Counted from the stretch's first letter, positions 26,886 through 37,131 are shown. The stretch is 64,000 nt of DNA from Microcoleus vaginatus_C (GCA_040004035.1 JAMPLN010000016.1); one strand, 5' to 3'. The notes: generated from the letters alone by a model not told the origin. Numbers and translations are program-made.

Positions 26886-29800
26886 ATGCCACTCACCACC
26901 CCCAGTATCAAAAATTTTATCGAGCCAGTGCCGCTGTGCCTCCAAACGGCTGCGCTAGAATCGCTGCAGTCAATTTTCAGCTCCTGCAACTGCGATCGAG
27001 TCGCAGTAGTCAACGAACAGCTACAGCCGCTGGGATTAGTGTACCTCCGCAGTCTTTGGGCTTGGGGAGCAGATCGCACAAACGACGGGCAGCAACCTTT
27101 GTCAGAAAGCCCGATCGCGATCGAACCAGTCACGGCATTACCCGCCACTATGAGCGTCAGGGAATTCTGGCAGTACCTGCAAACAGAGGAACAGAACACC
27201 CCAACCCGGCAAAACCGCCAAACCGCCGGCATTTCCTCAAACAGCCCGATCGCCCTCACAGATGCCAGTGGTCAATTCTTAGGAATGCTAGACAGCCTGA
27301 GCCTGCTGCAATTCGCCGCACTCAACAGCAGCTCGCTCTGCAGCCTCACAGAGCCGGCAACAGCCGTCAAAGAAATCGAATTAAAAAAACCAATTTCCGA
27401 AGCAATCGCCACGGTCCTAGACGCTCAAGTGCGCTTTCTAGAAGCAGGATTGAAACCTTCGGAAAACCTGAACTCCCTAGTCGAACTACTGGAAAAACTG
27501 CCCCTGCCCCTAAGATTGCAAACCCCCACCGCACAAATAGTCAGCCAAAACGCAGCGTGGCGGATTTTGCTAGGAGCAGGCCCAGAACCAGTTCCAGAAC
27601 CAGCAGCAAATTTGGGTAAACACTCGGCCCGCAAACCAAGCCATTTAACAAGCGAATACAAGAGCGTGCAGTTAGAGGGCATCACCAAAGAATGCAGGAG
27701 CCTAGTAGGAGCAAGTAGATCGAGCGATTCCCTGCGGGATAGCTTCGCCGCGCGTGATTCAGCAGCCACCAGTTGCCCGCTGCCCCTGTACGCTGCCGCC
27801 TCCCCCTCAACATTAACCGCTCCAGCTTGGTGTCCTATGGCCGGCAAACCAGACACCTACATTTGCGAGTGTCCCGTACAAAAAGGGCAAGAACGGATCT
27901 GGCAATTTGTCAAACAACCGCTCTCAGACCAGCTAATTTTAGTAATGGGACAAGATGTCACCGAAGAACATTTAGTCGCCAAAGAACTAGCAGCGAAAAA
28001 CGCAGATTTAATCCACCTCAACCGACTAAAAGACGAATTTTTATCCTGCATCAGCCACGAACTAAAAACCCCGCTCACCGCCGTCCTCGGTTTGTCCAGC
28101 CTCCTCAAAGATAAATTGATCGGAGAACTTAACGATCGCCAAACACGCTACGCCAAACTAATCCATAAAAGCGGGCGGCATTTGATGACAATTGTTAACG
28201 ATATATTAGACTTGACCCGGATGGAAACCGGGCAGCTAGAACTAATTCCTGAACCAGTCGAAATAGCATCAACCTGCCAAAGAGCCTTTGAACAAGCAAA
28301 ACAACTGCAACAGCAAGAAGAAAAAAATCCTCCCGCCCCCAGCAAAACGGACGGTACAGAAAACGCAGAACCCTCGACCCAAATAGAATTTACACTCGAA
28401 ATAGAACCGGGACTGAGCCACTTAATTGCCGACGAACTGCGGCTGCGGCAAATGCTGGTTAACCTCCTTTCCAACGCCCTAAAATTCACCGAACTCGGCG
28501 GCAAAATCGGATTGAAAGTAAATGTTTGGCAAGGCTGGATCGCATTCACAGTTTGGGACACTGGCATAGGCATCCCCGCCGACAAACAGCACCTGATCTT
28601 TCAGAAATTCCAACAGCTAGAAAGCCCCCTCACCAGGCGCTTTCAAGGAACCGGACTGGGACTGGTACTGACTCAACGCCTAGCTCGGCTCCACGGCGGA
28701 GACGTTTCATTTATTTCCTCCGAAAACCAAGGCTCTCAATTTACCCTGCTGCTGCCACCAAATCCTCCGGGAAACAGCAGTGAAGAAGTCCCGGTACCCG
28801 GAGCCGCTGAGGAAGAATTATTAAAACCCCAATATCCGACTCTGACGGCCAATTCTCGCTCTCGTTTAGTATTAATAGTCGAAGCAGTTCCCAAATATAT
28901 CGAAGATTTAACCAACGTCATCTCAGGTTTGGGCTACCAAGTAATAGTCGCCCGTTCCGGCACCGAAGCGCTGGAAAAAGCTCGCAGGTTCAGTCCCGAA
29001 GCGATTTTCCTCAACCCGCTGCTGCCACTGCTGTCGGGTTGGGACGTGCTGACGCTGCTCAAGAGTGACCCGGATACCCGATCGATTCCGGCGATCGTCA
29101 CGGCCACCAGAGGCGAAAAAGAACGGGCCAGTGTCAACAGGGCCGAAGGCTTTTTGAGCTTGCCGGTGGAAGAACCCGCTTTGCGGCGGCTGCTGACAGA
29201 CTTGATCGGCCACAGTAATGGCAGTACGGGCAAAGTGAAGAGTTCTTTAACCGTGTTGTGGCTCAGCCCGCAAAACAGTTCCTCTCAAGGTTCCGCTTTA
29301 CTGCTTAACCCCAACTACTGCCGGGTTTTAGAAGCAGACGACCTCGGCCAAGCAGAACTCGTGGCCAGAATTTGGCGGCCCGATGCGATCGTTTTAGACG
29401 GTACAAGTCAACTGCAAAACCCCTTAGCTTTTATCGAACAGTTAAGTCGGTCTAGAAATTTGGGTTCTCTTCCCTTGGTGACTTTAGACCCTCGAACTAC
29501 CCAACTGGCCAATCAAGTCAAAGGATTGTCGGTATTTCCCTGTTTAGCCACTAGCAGTCCCGACGACAGTGAAACTTCACCAACCGGGTTAATGCCAAGT
29601 GCTTTGTGGCAAGTGATTCAAGTTGCTGCTGGCATGAGTTGGAAGCCCAGCATTTTATTTGCCGACATTTCGACTTTACCCGATTTGCACTCCTCTTCTG
29701 GGGGAAACCCGACGGAAGAATTGGAAGATTGCGATCGATCGACAAATGCCGAGATTCCCCTCCCCAATTCCCCGTTTTCTACTCCCAACTTTCAAGCTTT

Positions 29801-30131
29801 GATTCAGTACATCCACACGGCAGGATTTCGAGGGTCGATCGCTCTCTGCTGGACAGAAGTTTTGCAGCAGTTGCAATATCAAAGCGTTGACTTAGTTTTG
29901 CTATGTTTGCGAGATGCCCCCTCAGAATCCCCCGCTATGTTGCAGGCTCTATCGAACCTGCGTCAAATGGCAGTAAAACTGCCAATTTTAGTCTGGGATT
30001 ATCGGTCTGCTGTAAATTCGGAATCCGAGGCGATCGACTTTCTCCTGCAAGAAGTATCTGCCAAAATTTTGCCTTCTTCCTTATCGGCAGCACAATTGTT
30101 AGATCGAATTCAACAGAGCATACAAGGGTAG
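26886..30131 (+). CDS. Hybrid histidine kinase with degenerate receivers, divergent from kaiA
   Basis: A 1081-residue cytoplasmic protein. Residues 1-170 look like a pair of CBS-type modules (CDRVAVVNEQLQPLGLVYL; ALTDASGQFLGMLD). A PAS-like region (about 190-370) is interrupted by a low-complexity insert. HisKA has CISHELKTPLTAVLGL (His391) and HATPase_c has DTGIGIP and GTGLGLVLTQRL; both look active. Up to three receiver-like domains follow. In the first, the phosphoacceptor is Asn710 (IFLNPLLPLLSGWDV) and the acidic pocket is reduced to VEAV, so it cannot be phosphorylated normally. The later ones (AIVLDG; LVLLCLRDAP) are also irregular. Pseudoreceivers occur in KaiA and CikA, so a clock input or output role is attractive but is inference from position. 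Confidence 0.88.
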   Translation: MPLTTPSIKNFIEPVPLCLQTAALESLQSIFSSCNCDRVAVVNEQLQPLGLVYLRSLWAWGADRTNDGQQPLSESPIAIEPVTALPATMSVREFWQYLQTEEQNTPTRQNRQTAGISSNSPIALTDASGQFLGMLDSLSLLQFAALNSSSLCSLTEPATAVKEIELKKPISEAIATVLDAQVRFLEAGLKPSENLNSLVELLEKLPLPLRLQTPTAQIVSQNAAWRILLGAGPEPVPEPAANLGKHSARKPSHLTSEYKSVQLEGITKECRSLVGASRSSDSLRDSFAARDSAATSCPLPLYAAASPSTLTAPAWCPMAGKPDTYICECPVQKGQERIWQFVKQPLSDQLILVMGQDVTEEHLVAKELAAKNADLIHLNRLKDEFLSCISHELKTPLTAVLGLSSLLKDKLIGELNDRQTRYAKLIHKSGRHLMTIVNDILDLTRMETGQLELIPEPVEIASTCQRAFEQAKQLQQQEEKNPPAPSKTDGTENAEPSTQIEFTLEIEPGLSHLIADELRLRQMLVNLLSNALKFTELGGKIGLKVNVWQGWIAFTVWDTGIGIPADKQHLIFQKFQQLESPLTRRFQGTGLGLVLTQRLARLHGGDVSFISSENQGSQFTLLLPPNPPGNSSEEVPVPGAAEEELLKPQYPTLTANSRSRLVLIVEAVPKYIEDLTNVISGLGYQVIVARSGTEALEKARRFSPEAIFLNPLLPLLSGWDVLTLLKSDPDTRSIPAIVTATRGEKERASVNRAEGFLSLPVEEPALRRLLTDLIGHSNGSTGKVKSSLTVLWLSPQNSSSQGSALLLNPNYCRVLEADDLGQAELVARIWRPDAIVLDGTSQLQNPLAFIEQLSRSRNLGSLPLVTLDPRTTQLANQVKGLSVFPCLATSSPDDSETSPTGLMPSALWQVIQVAAGMSWKPSILFADISTLPDLHSSSGGNPTEELEDCDRSTNAEIPLPNSPFSTPNFQALIQYIHTAGFRGSIALCWTEVLQQLQYQSVDLVLLCLRDAPSESPAMLQALSNLRQMAVKLPILVWDYRSAVNSESEAIDFLLQEVSAKILPSSLSAAQLLDRIQQSIQG

Positions 30132-30607
30132 CATCGGTTAACAAAAATTTACCCCATTATATTTACAATTACTCATGACCTCGCCTAAAATGACTCATTC
30201 ATCATAAAAGTCGTTTGTAAGCGATTGACTGTTGGGTGGGGGCGGGTTTACTAGATTATTGGTTTTAGCTCAGATGTTGCACCACTTTCAATAATCCTTT
30301 TATGAAAAGGCTTTCCTGCCTGTTACACAAAAAAATTCATCTCTTGTGGAACGGGCCGGAGATCCCGTTCTTGAGAATGGTGCAAGATGTAAGTTTGAGG
30401 CAATTGTGATTTGTAAAGCCCGCTCCTACATCGCAAATTATACAATAACGCATCAGACGGACATGATATTAATTGTATAATTTGTGCGATCGAAGGGGCG
30501 GGTTTTACCAACTATCTATGTTGAAAACTAAGTATCTCATAAACCCGCCCCGCCCATACTACTGCTGTCATCAAACCAGGATTAAATAAACAATTGGAGG
30601 GAAATCT
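30132..30607. repeat. Spacer with a long imperfect inverted repeat
   Basis: No gene is visible. Arms at about 30413-30446 and 30472-30502 pair over roughly 30 bases: CGCAAATTATACAAT against ATTGTATAATTTGTGCG, extended by CCCGCTCC against GGGGCGGG. AAACCCGCCCC recurs near 30541. Upstream is a diverged copy of the GTGGAAC...GTTC interspersed motif (30336-30365). GGAGGG at 30597-30602 is the ribosome site of the next gene. Confidence 0.6.
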
Positions 30608-33600
30608 ATGACGACAAGTACGCCTAAAATTTCGGAACTCGCCGTCATAGATTCGAGGGTAGAAGATTACTCAACTCTCACCGCCAGCCTCAAACCGGGA
30701 ACAGAAGTAATTGTACTCAACCCCGAAACAGACGGCATTGCACAAATTGCCACCGCACTTAAAAACCGTACCGATATCAAAGCCGTTCACATCATCTCCC
30801 ACGGTGAACCGGGTAGTTTGTTCTTAGGTTCAACAAAATTAAATTCAGACAATATCGACAGCTATCAAAAATCTCTCGAACAGTGGTTCTCGCCATCAGT
30901 TACAAATAACAATGGCAGCCAGACACAGATTTTGAACGCGGATACAGGGGCGATCGATGTAACGGCGAAAAATTCATCCATACTATCCGAGTCTGGCGTC
31001 CCCATTTCAAATTCGCCACCCGAAATTCTCCTGTACGGTTGCGAGGTTGGCAAAGGAGAGAAAGGCAATAATTTTCTCTCAAAATTCAGCGAACTCACAG
31101 GTGCAGATGTTGCAGCTTCCGACGACTTAACCGGGAATGCAAAATTAGGAGGCGACTGGATATTAGAAAAAGCAACCGGAAATATTGAAACGCCTTTAGC
31201 TTTTCAAATAGGAGTGATGGCAGCTTACCAAAGTGTTTTGGCTAATTTTAATGCCACAGACACAGCCACTCTTGCTAATGCAATTAATACTTCGGCTGAC
31301 GGCGATACAGTAACTTTAGCCAACAACATTACTCTCAATGCTGACTTGCCAATTATTACTAAAAATCTCGATTTTATCGGCAACGGTTTCGGAGTTAGCG
31401 GTAACAATACCAGGCGAGTTTTTTGGATAGGAAACGATATTGCTCAGCCTCCGACTCTGACAACTCCTACTGTTAATTTTACTAATCTGAGAATTACCAA
31501 CGGATTAGCTCAAGGCGGAAATGGCGGTAACGGTTTTACGGGTGGAGGTGGAGGTGCGGGATTAGGAGGCGGCGTTTTTATTCTGAATGGAAGTGTCACG
31601 TTTAATCGAGTAACATTTGATGGCAATAGGGCGATCGGCGGTAACGGCGGCAACGGCATTGCTGGCGTCAACGCTGGCGGTGGCGGCGGGGGAATGTTTG
31701 GCAACGGCGGTGACGGCGGTGCAACTGGTGGAGGGGGAGGTGGCGGTTTAGGAGGCAACGGTGCAAACGGTACGGCCAACGGCGGTAACGGCGGGAGTGG
31801 CGGTTTTCTTGGAGGACTTGCGGGTGTAGGCAGCACAGGCTTAAGTCCAGGTAGCGACGGCGGTAACGGGGCAGGTGGAGGTGGTGGTGGCGAAGGCCCT
31901 TATATTAACCTCGGGTTTGCTGGGGTTGGTGGTTTTGGCGGTGGCACCGGTGGGGGTGGTCGCAACGGTGACGGCGGCAGCTCGTTCACCACTGGGCCGT
32001 CCTTAAACTTTGGTGGGGGCGGTGGTGGTGCTGGTGGTACCAACGGTGGCTTTGTTGGCAGGCGCGGCTACGGTAATTTAGGAGGAGAAGGTGGTGGCAG
32101 TGGTTTTCCTAGTTTTTCCTTTCCAATAGGCGCCGGCGGTGATGGTGCTGGCTCTGGCGGTGGCGGTGGTCGAGGTATAGGAGGTGCCATCTTTATTGCA
32201 TCTGGCTCTCTTACTATCGCCGACAGTACATTCACTAATAATGTGGCTACAGGTGGCGCAGGTGGTATGGGCACCGCTGGCAATAATGGTTCAGCAAATC
32301 TCGGTTCAGGAGGCGCGATCGCTATCCACAATCATTATATCGGCGGTGAGTTGAGAGATGCTAATGCAATTGTAACTAATAGCAATTTTTCAAACAATAC
32401 AGCCAACAATTTAGCTGGCAATGGTTATAGTATTGGCGGTGCCATTCTGGTCTTGGGAAACCTCAGCTTGACCAACAGCAATATTTTCAATAATACGGCT
32501 AATTCAGGTGGTGGCATTTCTACTTTTGGTGGCACTACCACCGTAACTAATAGCACTATCTCCGGCAACACTGCTAGCGCTCCTCCTACTGGGGACACAT
32601 TTATTAATGGAGGGGGTGGCATTGTGACTGATGGTCCAGCGAGACTCACCCTGATTAACAGCACTGTCTCTGGCAATACGGTAATTGCTAATACTAGCAA
32701 TCCAATAAATGGTCGGGGAGGTGGGGTTTTGTTGATTGGAGGAATTTTTAACTATACAGCAAGTTTAATTAACAGCACTATTACTGGTAATACAAGTACA
32801 GATGGTGGCGGAGTTTTTAATTTCGGTTCTACCACCAATGTCAGCAACACTATTATCGCGGGTAATACTGCTACAACAAACCCAGATGTTTCTGGAGATT
32901 TTATCGGCAATAACAATAATTTAATTGGCAATCTTACAGGCAGCACAGGCTTCAATACCGCAGGCACTGACAAATCTTTCGCTACCCTCGGCATTACCAA
33001 TATCAGTCAAGTTCTCAATCCAACTTTAGCTCTAAATAACGCGCCAACTGGTTCGCCTTTAACTCACGCATTGATTCCCAGCAGTCCTGCGATCGACACT
33101 GGAAATAATGCTAACATTCCCGCAGGAATTACTACCGACCAACGCGGGACTGGTTTTCCGCGCATTCAAAATGCTACTGTCGATATCGGTGCGTTTGAAT
33201 TGCCACCGCCGATTATTTCTGTATCAGAAAGCGGTGTCAATATTCCCGATAATACTGGCAGTTTTAATTTTGGTGCGACTCCGATCGGCACTCCCATTAC
33301 TAAAACTTTTACTGTTACGAATACGGGTGCAGCTAATGCAATTCTGACGCCTTTAATCGCCCCTGTTGGCTTCAGTTTGACCAGCAATTTCGGTGCGACA
33401 ACTCTCGCCCCCGGTGCATCGACAACCTTTGCACTGACCTTTCCCGGGGCAATCAATATCAGCAGTAGGCTTCAGTTTGCAAACAATGTTAGCGGTCAAA
33501 ATCCGTTTGATTTTACGATTAGCGGTAGTGTGGGGAATATTCCGACGGTTAGTTCGATCGCCCCTGCCACACCTAACCCGACAAATGCTGCTACGGTTAA

Positions 33601-35935
33601 CTATACCGTCACTTTCAGCGAAAACGTTACCGGAGTTGACGCCACAGATTTTACAGTAACGGGGACGGGGGTAACTGGAAGTGCGATCGCATCTTTAACA
33701 GGCAGCGGCAATACCTACACAGTAACAGTCAACACAGGCACTGGCGACGGCACTTTAGGATTAAATCTTGTCGATGACGACAGCATCAAAAATGCTGCAA
33801 ACCTGCCGCTAGGCGCTACGGGTGCGGGAAATGGCAATTTTACAGGACAGAGTTACACAATTGACAAAACTCCTCCGACTGCCAGTTTGACTCCGATTGC
33901 TGCGATTTCTGTGGCGGGCGGTATCAGTCAAAATTTAACTGTGACATACAGCGATACAAGTGCGATATCTTCCTCAACTTTCGACAGCAGCGACATCCTC
34001 GTCACAAATACCAGCGGTTTCAGTCAACAGGGAACACTGGTAAGTTTCGCACCTGCTGGGGATGGTACGCCTCGGACTGCAATTTATCAAATTCTACCCC
34101 CAGACGGCAGTTGGGACAGCGCCGATAACGGCACTTACAGCGTGCAGTTGCAAGCAAACCAGGTAAGCGATACTGTTGGCAATTTAGCGGTGGGCAACAT
34201 TTTGGGAACTTTCGCTGTGAATGTTGCACCTCCAACTCCAACACCGACTCCGACTCCGACTCCAACGGAAACTCCAACACCGACTCCGACTCCGACTCCA
34301 ACGGAAACTCCGACTCCAACGGAAACTCCGACTCCAACGGAAACTCCGACTCCAACGGAAACTCCAACGGAAACTCCGACGCCAACCCCAACTCCGACGC
34401 CAACTCCGACGCCAACGGAAACTCCGACGCCAACGGAAACTCCGACTCCAACGGAAACTCCAACTCCGACGCCAACTCCGACGCCAACGGAAACTCCGAC
34501 GCCAACGGAAACTCCGACTCCAACGGAAACTCCAACTCCAACGGAAACTCCGACGCCAACGGAAACTCCGACACCCACTCCGACGCCAACCCCAACTCCA
34601 ACTCCGACTCCGACGCCAACTCCGACTCCGACGCCAACGGAAACTCCGACACCCACTCCGACGCCAACCCCAACTCCAACTCCGACTCCGACACCCACTC
34701 CGACGCCAACTGATACTCCAACTCCAACGGAAACTCCGACGCCAACGGAAACTCCAACGGAAACTCCGACTCCGACTCCAACGGAAACTCCGACTCCGAC
34801 TCCAACGGAAACTCCGACTCCGACTCCAACGGAAACTCCGACTCCGACTCCAACGGAAACTCCAACTCCGACTCCGACGCCAACGGAAACTCCGACGCCA
34901 ACTCCGACACCAACTCCGACACCAACTCCGACACCAACTCCGACACCAACTGATACGCCAACTCCGACTGATACGCAGACGCCGACACCAGCGGAATTTC
35001 CCGCGCCGACGCCAACGCCGACTCCAGCCGATCGCACTTCAATTGACTGTATTTGCGATAACATCGATCGTCCCGATCTCGATCGACCTAATTCTGCCGA
35101 TAATATTATTAACAGCAACGGCGGCACCGAAATTCAGTTGGGCACTGCGGGAAATGATGCTTTTTTCGGCAGCCTAAATCCGAATTTATTTGCAGCGACA
35201 ACAGGCGACGACAATTTGATTGGCGGTGAAAGCAACGACACTTTAAACGGTAATGAAGACAATGATTTTATCGACGGGAATAAAGGAGATGATCTGCTTT
35301 TTGGTGGTAAAAATAGAGATATTATTATCGGCAATGAAGGTCAAGATACGAGCTATGGAAATCTCGGCAACGACTCACTTAATGGTGGAGAAGAAGACGA
35401 TTTAATTAATGGCTGCGAAGGTGATGATTTTATCGATGGTGGCAAGGGAAATGACAGCTTGTTTGGCGGTAAAAATAGCGATCTAATTCTCGGCAGTCAA
35501 GGTGAAGATTCACTTTTTGGTAACATGGGCGACGATACTGTTTGCGGCGGAGAAGGTAACGATTTATTGAGGGGGTATGAAAATAACGATCTGTTAGATG
35601 GCAGTGCCGGAAATGACTGTATTTACGGTGGCGAAGATAGCGACACTCTGATCGGTTGCAGCGGTAACGATACTTTGAGCGGCGACTTGGGGAACGATCG
35701 CCTCTGGGGCGGCACAGGTAACGATGTATTTGTGTTAGTTTCCAATGGGGGATTCGATACAATTGGCGATTTCACTGTCGGTGAGGACAAGTTGGCATTA
35801 GCACCGGGATTGACGTTTGATATGCTGAGGATTACTCAAGCAGAAGGTGCGGCTTTTATTAGTTTGAGCAGTGGCGAAGGTTTGGCAACTATTTTAGGGG
35901 TGCAAGCCAGCGCGATCGCCATTAATATAATCTAG
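30608..35935 (+). CDS. Large secreted RTX protein with DUF4347, beta-helix and Pro-Thr repeats
   Basis: A 1775-residue protein of the cyanobacterial DUF4347/RTX type, probably exported by a type I system and displayed or released. The order is: DUF4347 (about 10-190; HIISHGEPGSLFLG, ILLYGCEVG); a right-handed beta-helix (about 210-860) with a very glycine-rich stretch (about 300-530) and repeated NSTISGNTA-like rungs; a choice-of-anchor/Hydin-like domain (FNFGATPIGTPITKTFTV, about 880-960); and an Ig-like domain (about 965-1090). A Pro-Thr-Glu-Thr low-complexity region (about 1206-1475) follows, then RTX calcium repeats (about 1500-1710; GNDSLNGGEEDD, GNDTLSGDLGNDRL). There is no Sec signal, as expected for type I substrates. 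A strong GGAGGG ribosome site precedes the ATG. The function is probably adhesion or surface matrix; no enzyme motif is seen. Confidence 0.88.
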   Translation: MTTSTPKISELAVIDSRVEDYSTLTASLKPGTEVIVLNPETDGIAQIATALKNRTDIKAVHIISHGEPGSLFLGSTKLNSDNIDSYQKSLEQWFSPSVTNNNGSQTQILNADTGAIDVTAKNSSILSESGVPISNSPPEILLYGCEVGKGEKGNNFLSKFSELTGADVAASDDLTGNAKLGGDWILEKATGNIETPLAFQIGVMAAYQSVLANFNATDTATLANAINTSADGDTVTLANNITLNADLPIITKNLDFIGNGFGVSGNNTRRVFWIGNDIAQPPTLTTPTVNFTNLRITNGLAQGGNGGNGFTGGGGGAGLGGGVFILNGSVTFNRVTFDGNRAIGGNGGNGIAGVNAGGGGGGMFGNGGDGGATGGGGGGGLGGNGANGTANGGNGGSGGFLGGLAGVGSTGLSPGSDGGNGAGGGGGGEGPYINLGFAGVGGFGGGTGGGGRNGDGGSSFTTGPSLNFGGGGGGAGGTNGGFVGRRGYGNLGGEGGGSGFPSFSFPIGAGGDGAGSGGGGGRGIGGAIFIASGSLTIADSTFTNNVATGGAGGMGTAGNNGSANLGSGGAIAIHNHYIGGELRDANAIVTNSNFSNNTANNLAGNGYSIGGAILVLGNLSLTNSNIFNNTANSGGGISTFGGTTTVTNSTISGNTASAPPTGDTFINGGGGIVTDGPARLTLINSTVSGNTVIANTSNPINGRGGGVLLIGGIFNYTASLINSTITGNTSTDGGGVFNFGSTTNVSNTIIAGNTATTNPDVSGDFIGNNNNLIGNLTGSTGFNTAGTDKSFATLGITNISQVLNPTLALNNAPTGSPLTHALIPSSPAIDTGNNANIPAGITTDQRGTGFPRIQNATVDIGAFELPPPIISVSESGVNIPDNTGSFNFGATPIGTPITKTFTVTNTGAANAILTPLIAPVGFSLTSNFGATTLAPGASTTFALTFPGAINISSRLQFANNVSGQNPFDFTISGSVGNIPTVSSIAPATPNPTNAATVNYTVTFSENVTGVDATDFTVTGTGVTGSAIASLTGSGNTYTVTVNTGTGDGTLGLNLVDDDSIKNAANLPLGATGAGNGNFTGQSYTIDKTPPTASLTPIAAISVAGGISQNLTVTYSDTSAISSSTFDSSDILVTNTSGFSQQGTLVSFAPAGDGTPRTAIYQILPPDGSWDSADNGTYSVQLQANQVSDTVGNLAVGNILGTFAVNVAPPTPTPTPTPTPTETPTPTPTPTPTETPTPTETPTPTETPTPTETPTETPTPTPTPTPTPTPTETPTPTETPTPTETPTPTPTPTPTETPTPTETPTPTETPTPTETPTPTETPTPTPTPTPTPTPTPTPTPTPTPTETPTPTPTPTPTPTPTPTPTPTPTDTPTPTETPTPTETPTETPTPTPTETPTPTPTETPTPTPTETPTPTPTETPTPTPTPTETPTPTPTPTPTPTPTPTPTPTDTPTPTDTQTPTPAEFPAPTPTPTPADRTSIDCICDNIDRPDLDRPNSADNIINSNGGTEIQLGTAGNDAFFGSLNPNLFAATTGDDNLIGGESNDTLNGNEDNDFIDGNKGDDLLFGGKNRDIIIGNEGQDTSYGNLGNDSLNGGEEDDLINGCEGDDFIDGGKGNDSLFGGKNSDLILGSQGEDSLFGNMGDDTVCGGEGNDLLRGYENNDLLDGSAGNDCIYGGEDSDTLIGCSGNDTLSGDLGNDRLWGGTGNDVFVLVSNGGFDTIGDFTVGEDKLALAPGLTFDMLRITQAEGAAFISLSSGEGLATILGVQASAIAINII
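34225..35030. repeat. Hexamer-based tandem repeat coding for Pro-Thr/Glu-Thr
   Basis: About 800 bases built from ACTCCG, ACTCCA, ACGCCA and ACGGAA units, with 12- and 18-base higher-order repeats. It encodes PTPTETPTPT-like protein in frame. Other frames on both strands also stay open through it, giving apparent Val-Gly, Ser-Glu or Arg-Leu proteins that are artefacts of the repeat. Confidence 0.95.
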
Positions 35936-35960
35936 TCCTGCGAGGCTTATGTAGAGAATT

Positions 35961-36896
35961 ATGGGTTATCATAGGCGATCGAGAAACCCTTATATTTTTT
36001 TCTGGGGCTGTACAGTGCCTAATCGCATTCCTTTAATATCTCTGCTACTCGCACTCGGTTTGGGGGCAATGCCCGAGCCTGCTGTTGCACAGGCACTCCT
36101 GCCTTACACCCTGCAAATCGACTCGGCCCAACTCGAACAAACGGCCTTGAGCCTTGCAGAAGAAGCCGTCCAGCTAGCCAGACTCCAGCAGTACCAACTC
36201 GCCGTACCTAGAGCCGAACTCGCCACACAGTTAGCCCCCAAAAATGCTCAAACTTGGACTTTGTTAGGTAGCTTGTACCTTCAAGTCGAGCAGTTTGACA
36301 AAGGCATTGAAGCTTTGGGGCAAGCTCAATCTCTGTCGCCAGAAAATCCCTCAATTAAATTTGTCTTGGGAGAAGCTCACTTTCGCAAAGCGAACTACGA
36401 GAAAGCAGCCGAATATTTGCAAGCAGGGTTAAAGTTAAAACCAGATACTCCAGGTGCATTATTTGATTTAGGCAATGCTTTTTATAAGCTGAAGCAGTTT
36501 GATCAGGCGATCGCCCAATACGAAAAAGCCTTTGCTTTAGAAAAAAATCTGTGGCCTGCTGTCAACAATATCGGATTAGTAAAATACGAAATGGGGGATG
36601 TTGATAGCGCCATCAAACGCTGGCAAGAAGCGATCGTGATCGACGACAAAGCAGCCGAAGCAATGCTAGCTTTAGCAGTAGCATTGTACACCAAAGGTGA
36701 CAAAGAAAAAGGCTTAGCGATGGGAGAAGCAGCTCTGAAACTCGACAAACGCTATGCTACCGTAGAATATCTCAAAGAAAACCTCTGGGGCGATCGTTTA
36801 ATCGCAGATACCCAAAAGTTGCTAGCCACTCCTGAAATGAAAGCAGCACTGGCTAAAATTCAAGACGCCCCACCCCCTCCCCAACTGTCGCCTTAA
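35961..36896 (+). CDS. Exported TPR-repeat protein
   Basis: Tetratricopeptide-repeat protein with about five repeats (from residue 60 to 270; WTLLGSLYLQVEQFDKGIEALGQA, split as WTLLGSLYLQ and VEQFDKGIEALG; FDLGNAFYKLKQFDQAIAQY; AVNNIGLVKYEMGDVDSAI). The ATG frame gives 311 residues. An in-frame GTG at 36015 would yield PNRIPLISLLLALGLG plus an AVAQA cleavage site, a better signal peptide start, so the mature protein is probably periplasmic or thylakoid-lumenal. It follows the RTX protein by 25 bases and may be co-transcribed. TPR proteins are scaffolds; the partner is unknown. Confidence 0.85.
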   Translation: MGYHRRSRNPYIFFWGCTVPNRIPLISLLLALGLGAMPEPAVAQALLPYTLQIDSAQLEQTALSLAEEAVQLARLQQYQLAVPRAELATQLAPKNAQTWTLLGSLYLQVEQFDKGIEALGQAQSLSPENPSIKFVLGEAHFRKANYEKAAEYLQAGLKLKPDTPGALFDLGNAFYKLKQFDQAIAQYEKAFALEKNLWPAVNNIGLVKYEMGDVDSAIKRWQEAIVIDDKAAEAMLALAVALYTKGDKEKGLAMGEAALKLDKRYATVEYLKENLWGDRLIADTQKLLATPEMKAALAKIQDAPPPPQLSP

Positions 36897-37097
36897 TTGT
36901 AGTTAAGTTTGTAGTGAGGACTTGAGTCCTCAAAGCCTTTTTTAACTGAGAACCAACTATCTTATTCAAGACTAAGACCAAAAAATAGTTGAATACGCTA
37001 TGGGTAGGGGTAAGGTGCGCGTACAGCGCACCCTACAGATAGAGTTGGTGCGTAAGTTCTATTATTGCCACGAAGCAGTCGCTGTCTTCAATTCTCC

Positions 37098-37130
37098 AAT
37101 CTAAAATCTAAAATCTAAAATCTAAAATCG
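37098..37130. repeat. CTAAAAT heptamer array ending at a start codon
   Basis: Four consecutive copies of the 7-base unit, stopping one or two bases before the GST-like start codon. The same unit precedes the hydrolase at 62.67 kb. Confidence 0.9.
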
Positions 37131-37131
37131 C

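Noticed and set aside
26739..26945. 68-codon minus-strand frame with a hydrophobic segment upstream of kaiA
   Set aside because: It overlaps the start of the hybrid kinase, has no ribosome site or known homologue that I recognise, and sits in a region that must hold two promoters.
31510..32331. Proline-rich minus-strand frames opposite the glycine-rich part of the RTX protein
   Set aside because: Complement of glycine codons (GGN) gives proline (CCN/NCC) in the antisense frame; an artefact of composition.
34020..35177. Long open frames on both strands over the Pro-Thr repeat (Val-Gly, Ser-Glu and Arg-Leu rich)
   Set aside because: They are translations of the same hexamer repeat in other frames, with no starts or domains of their own; the plus-strand RTX gene accounts for the region.
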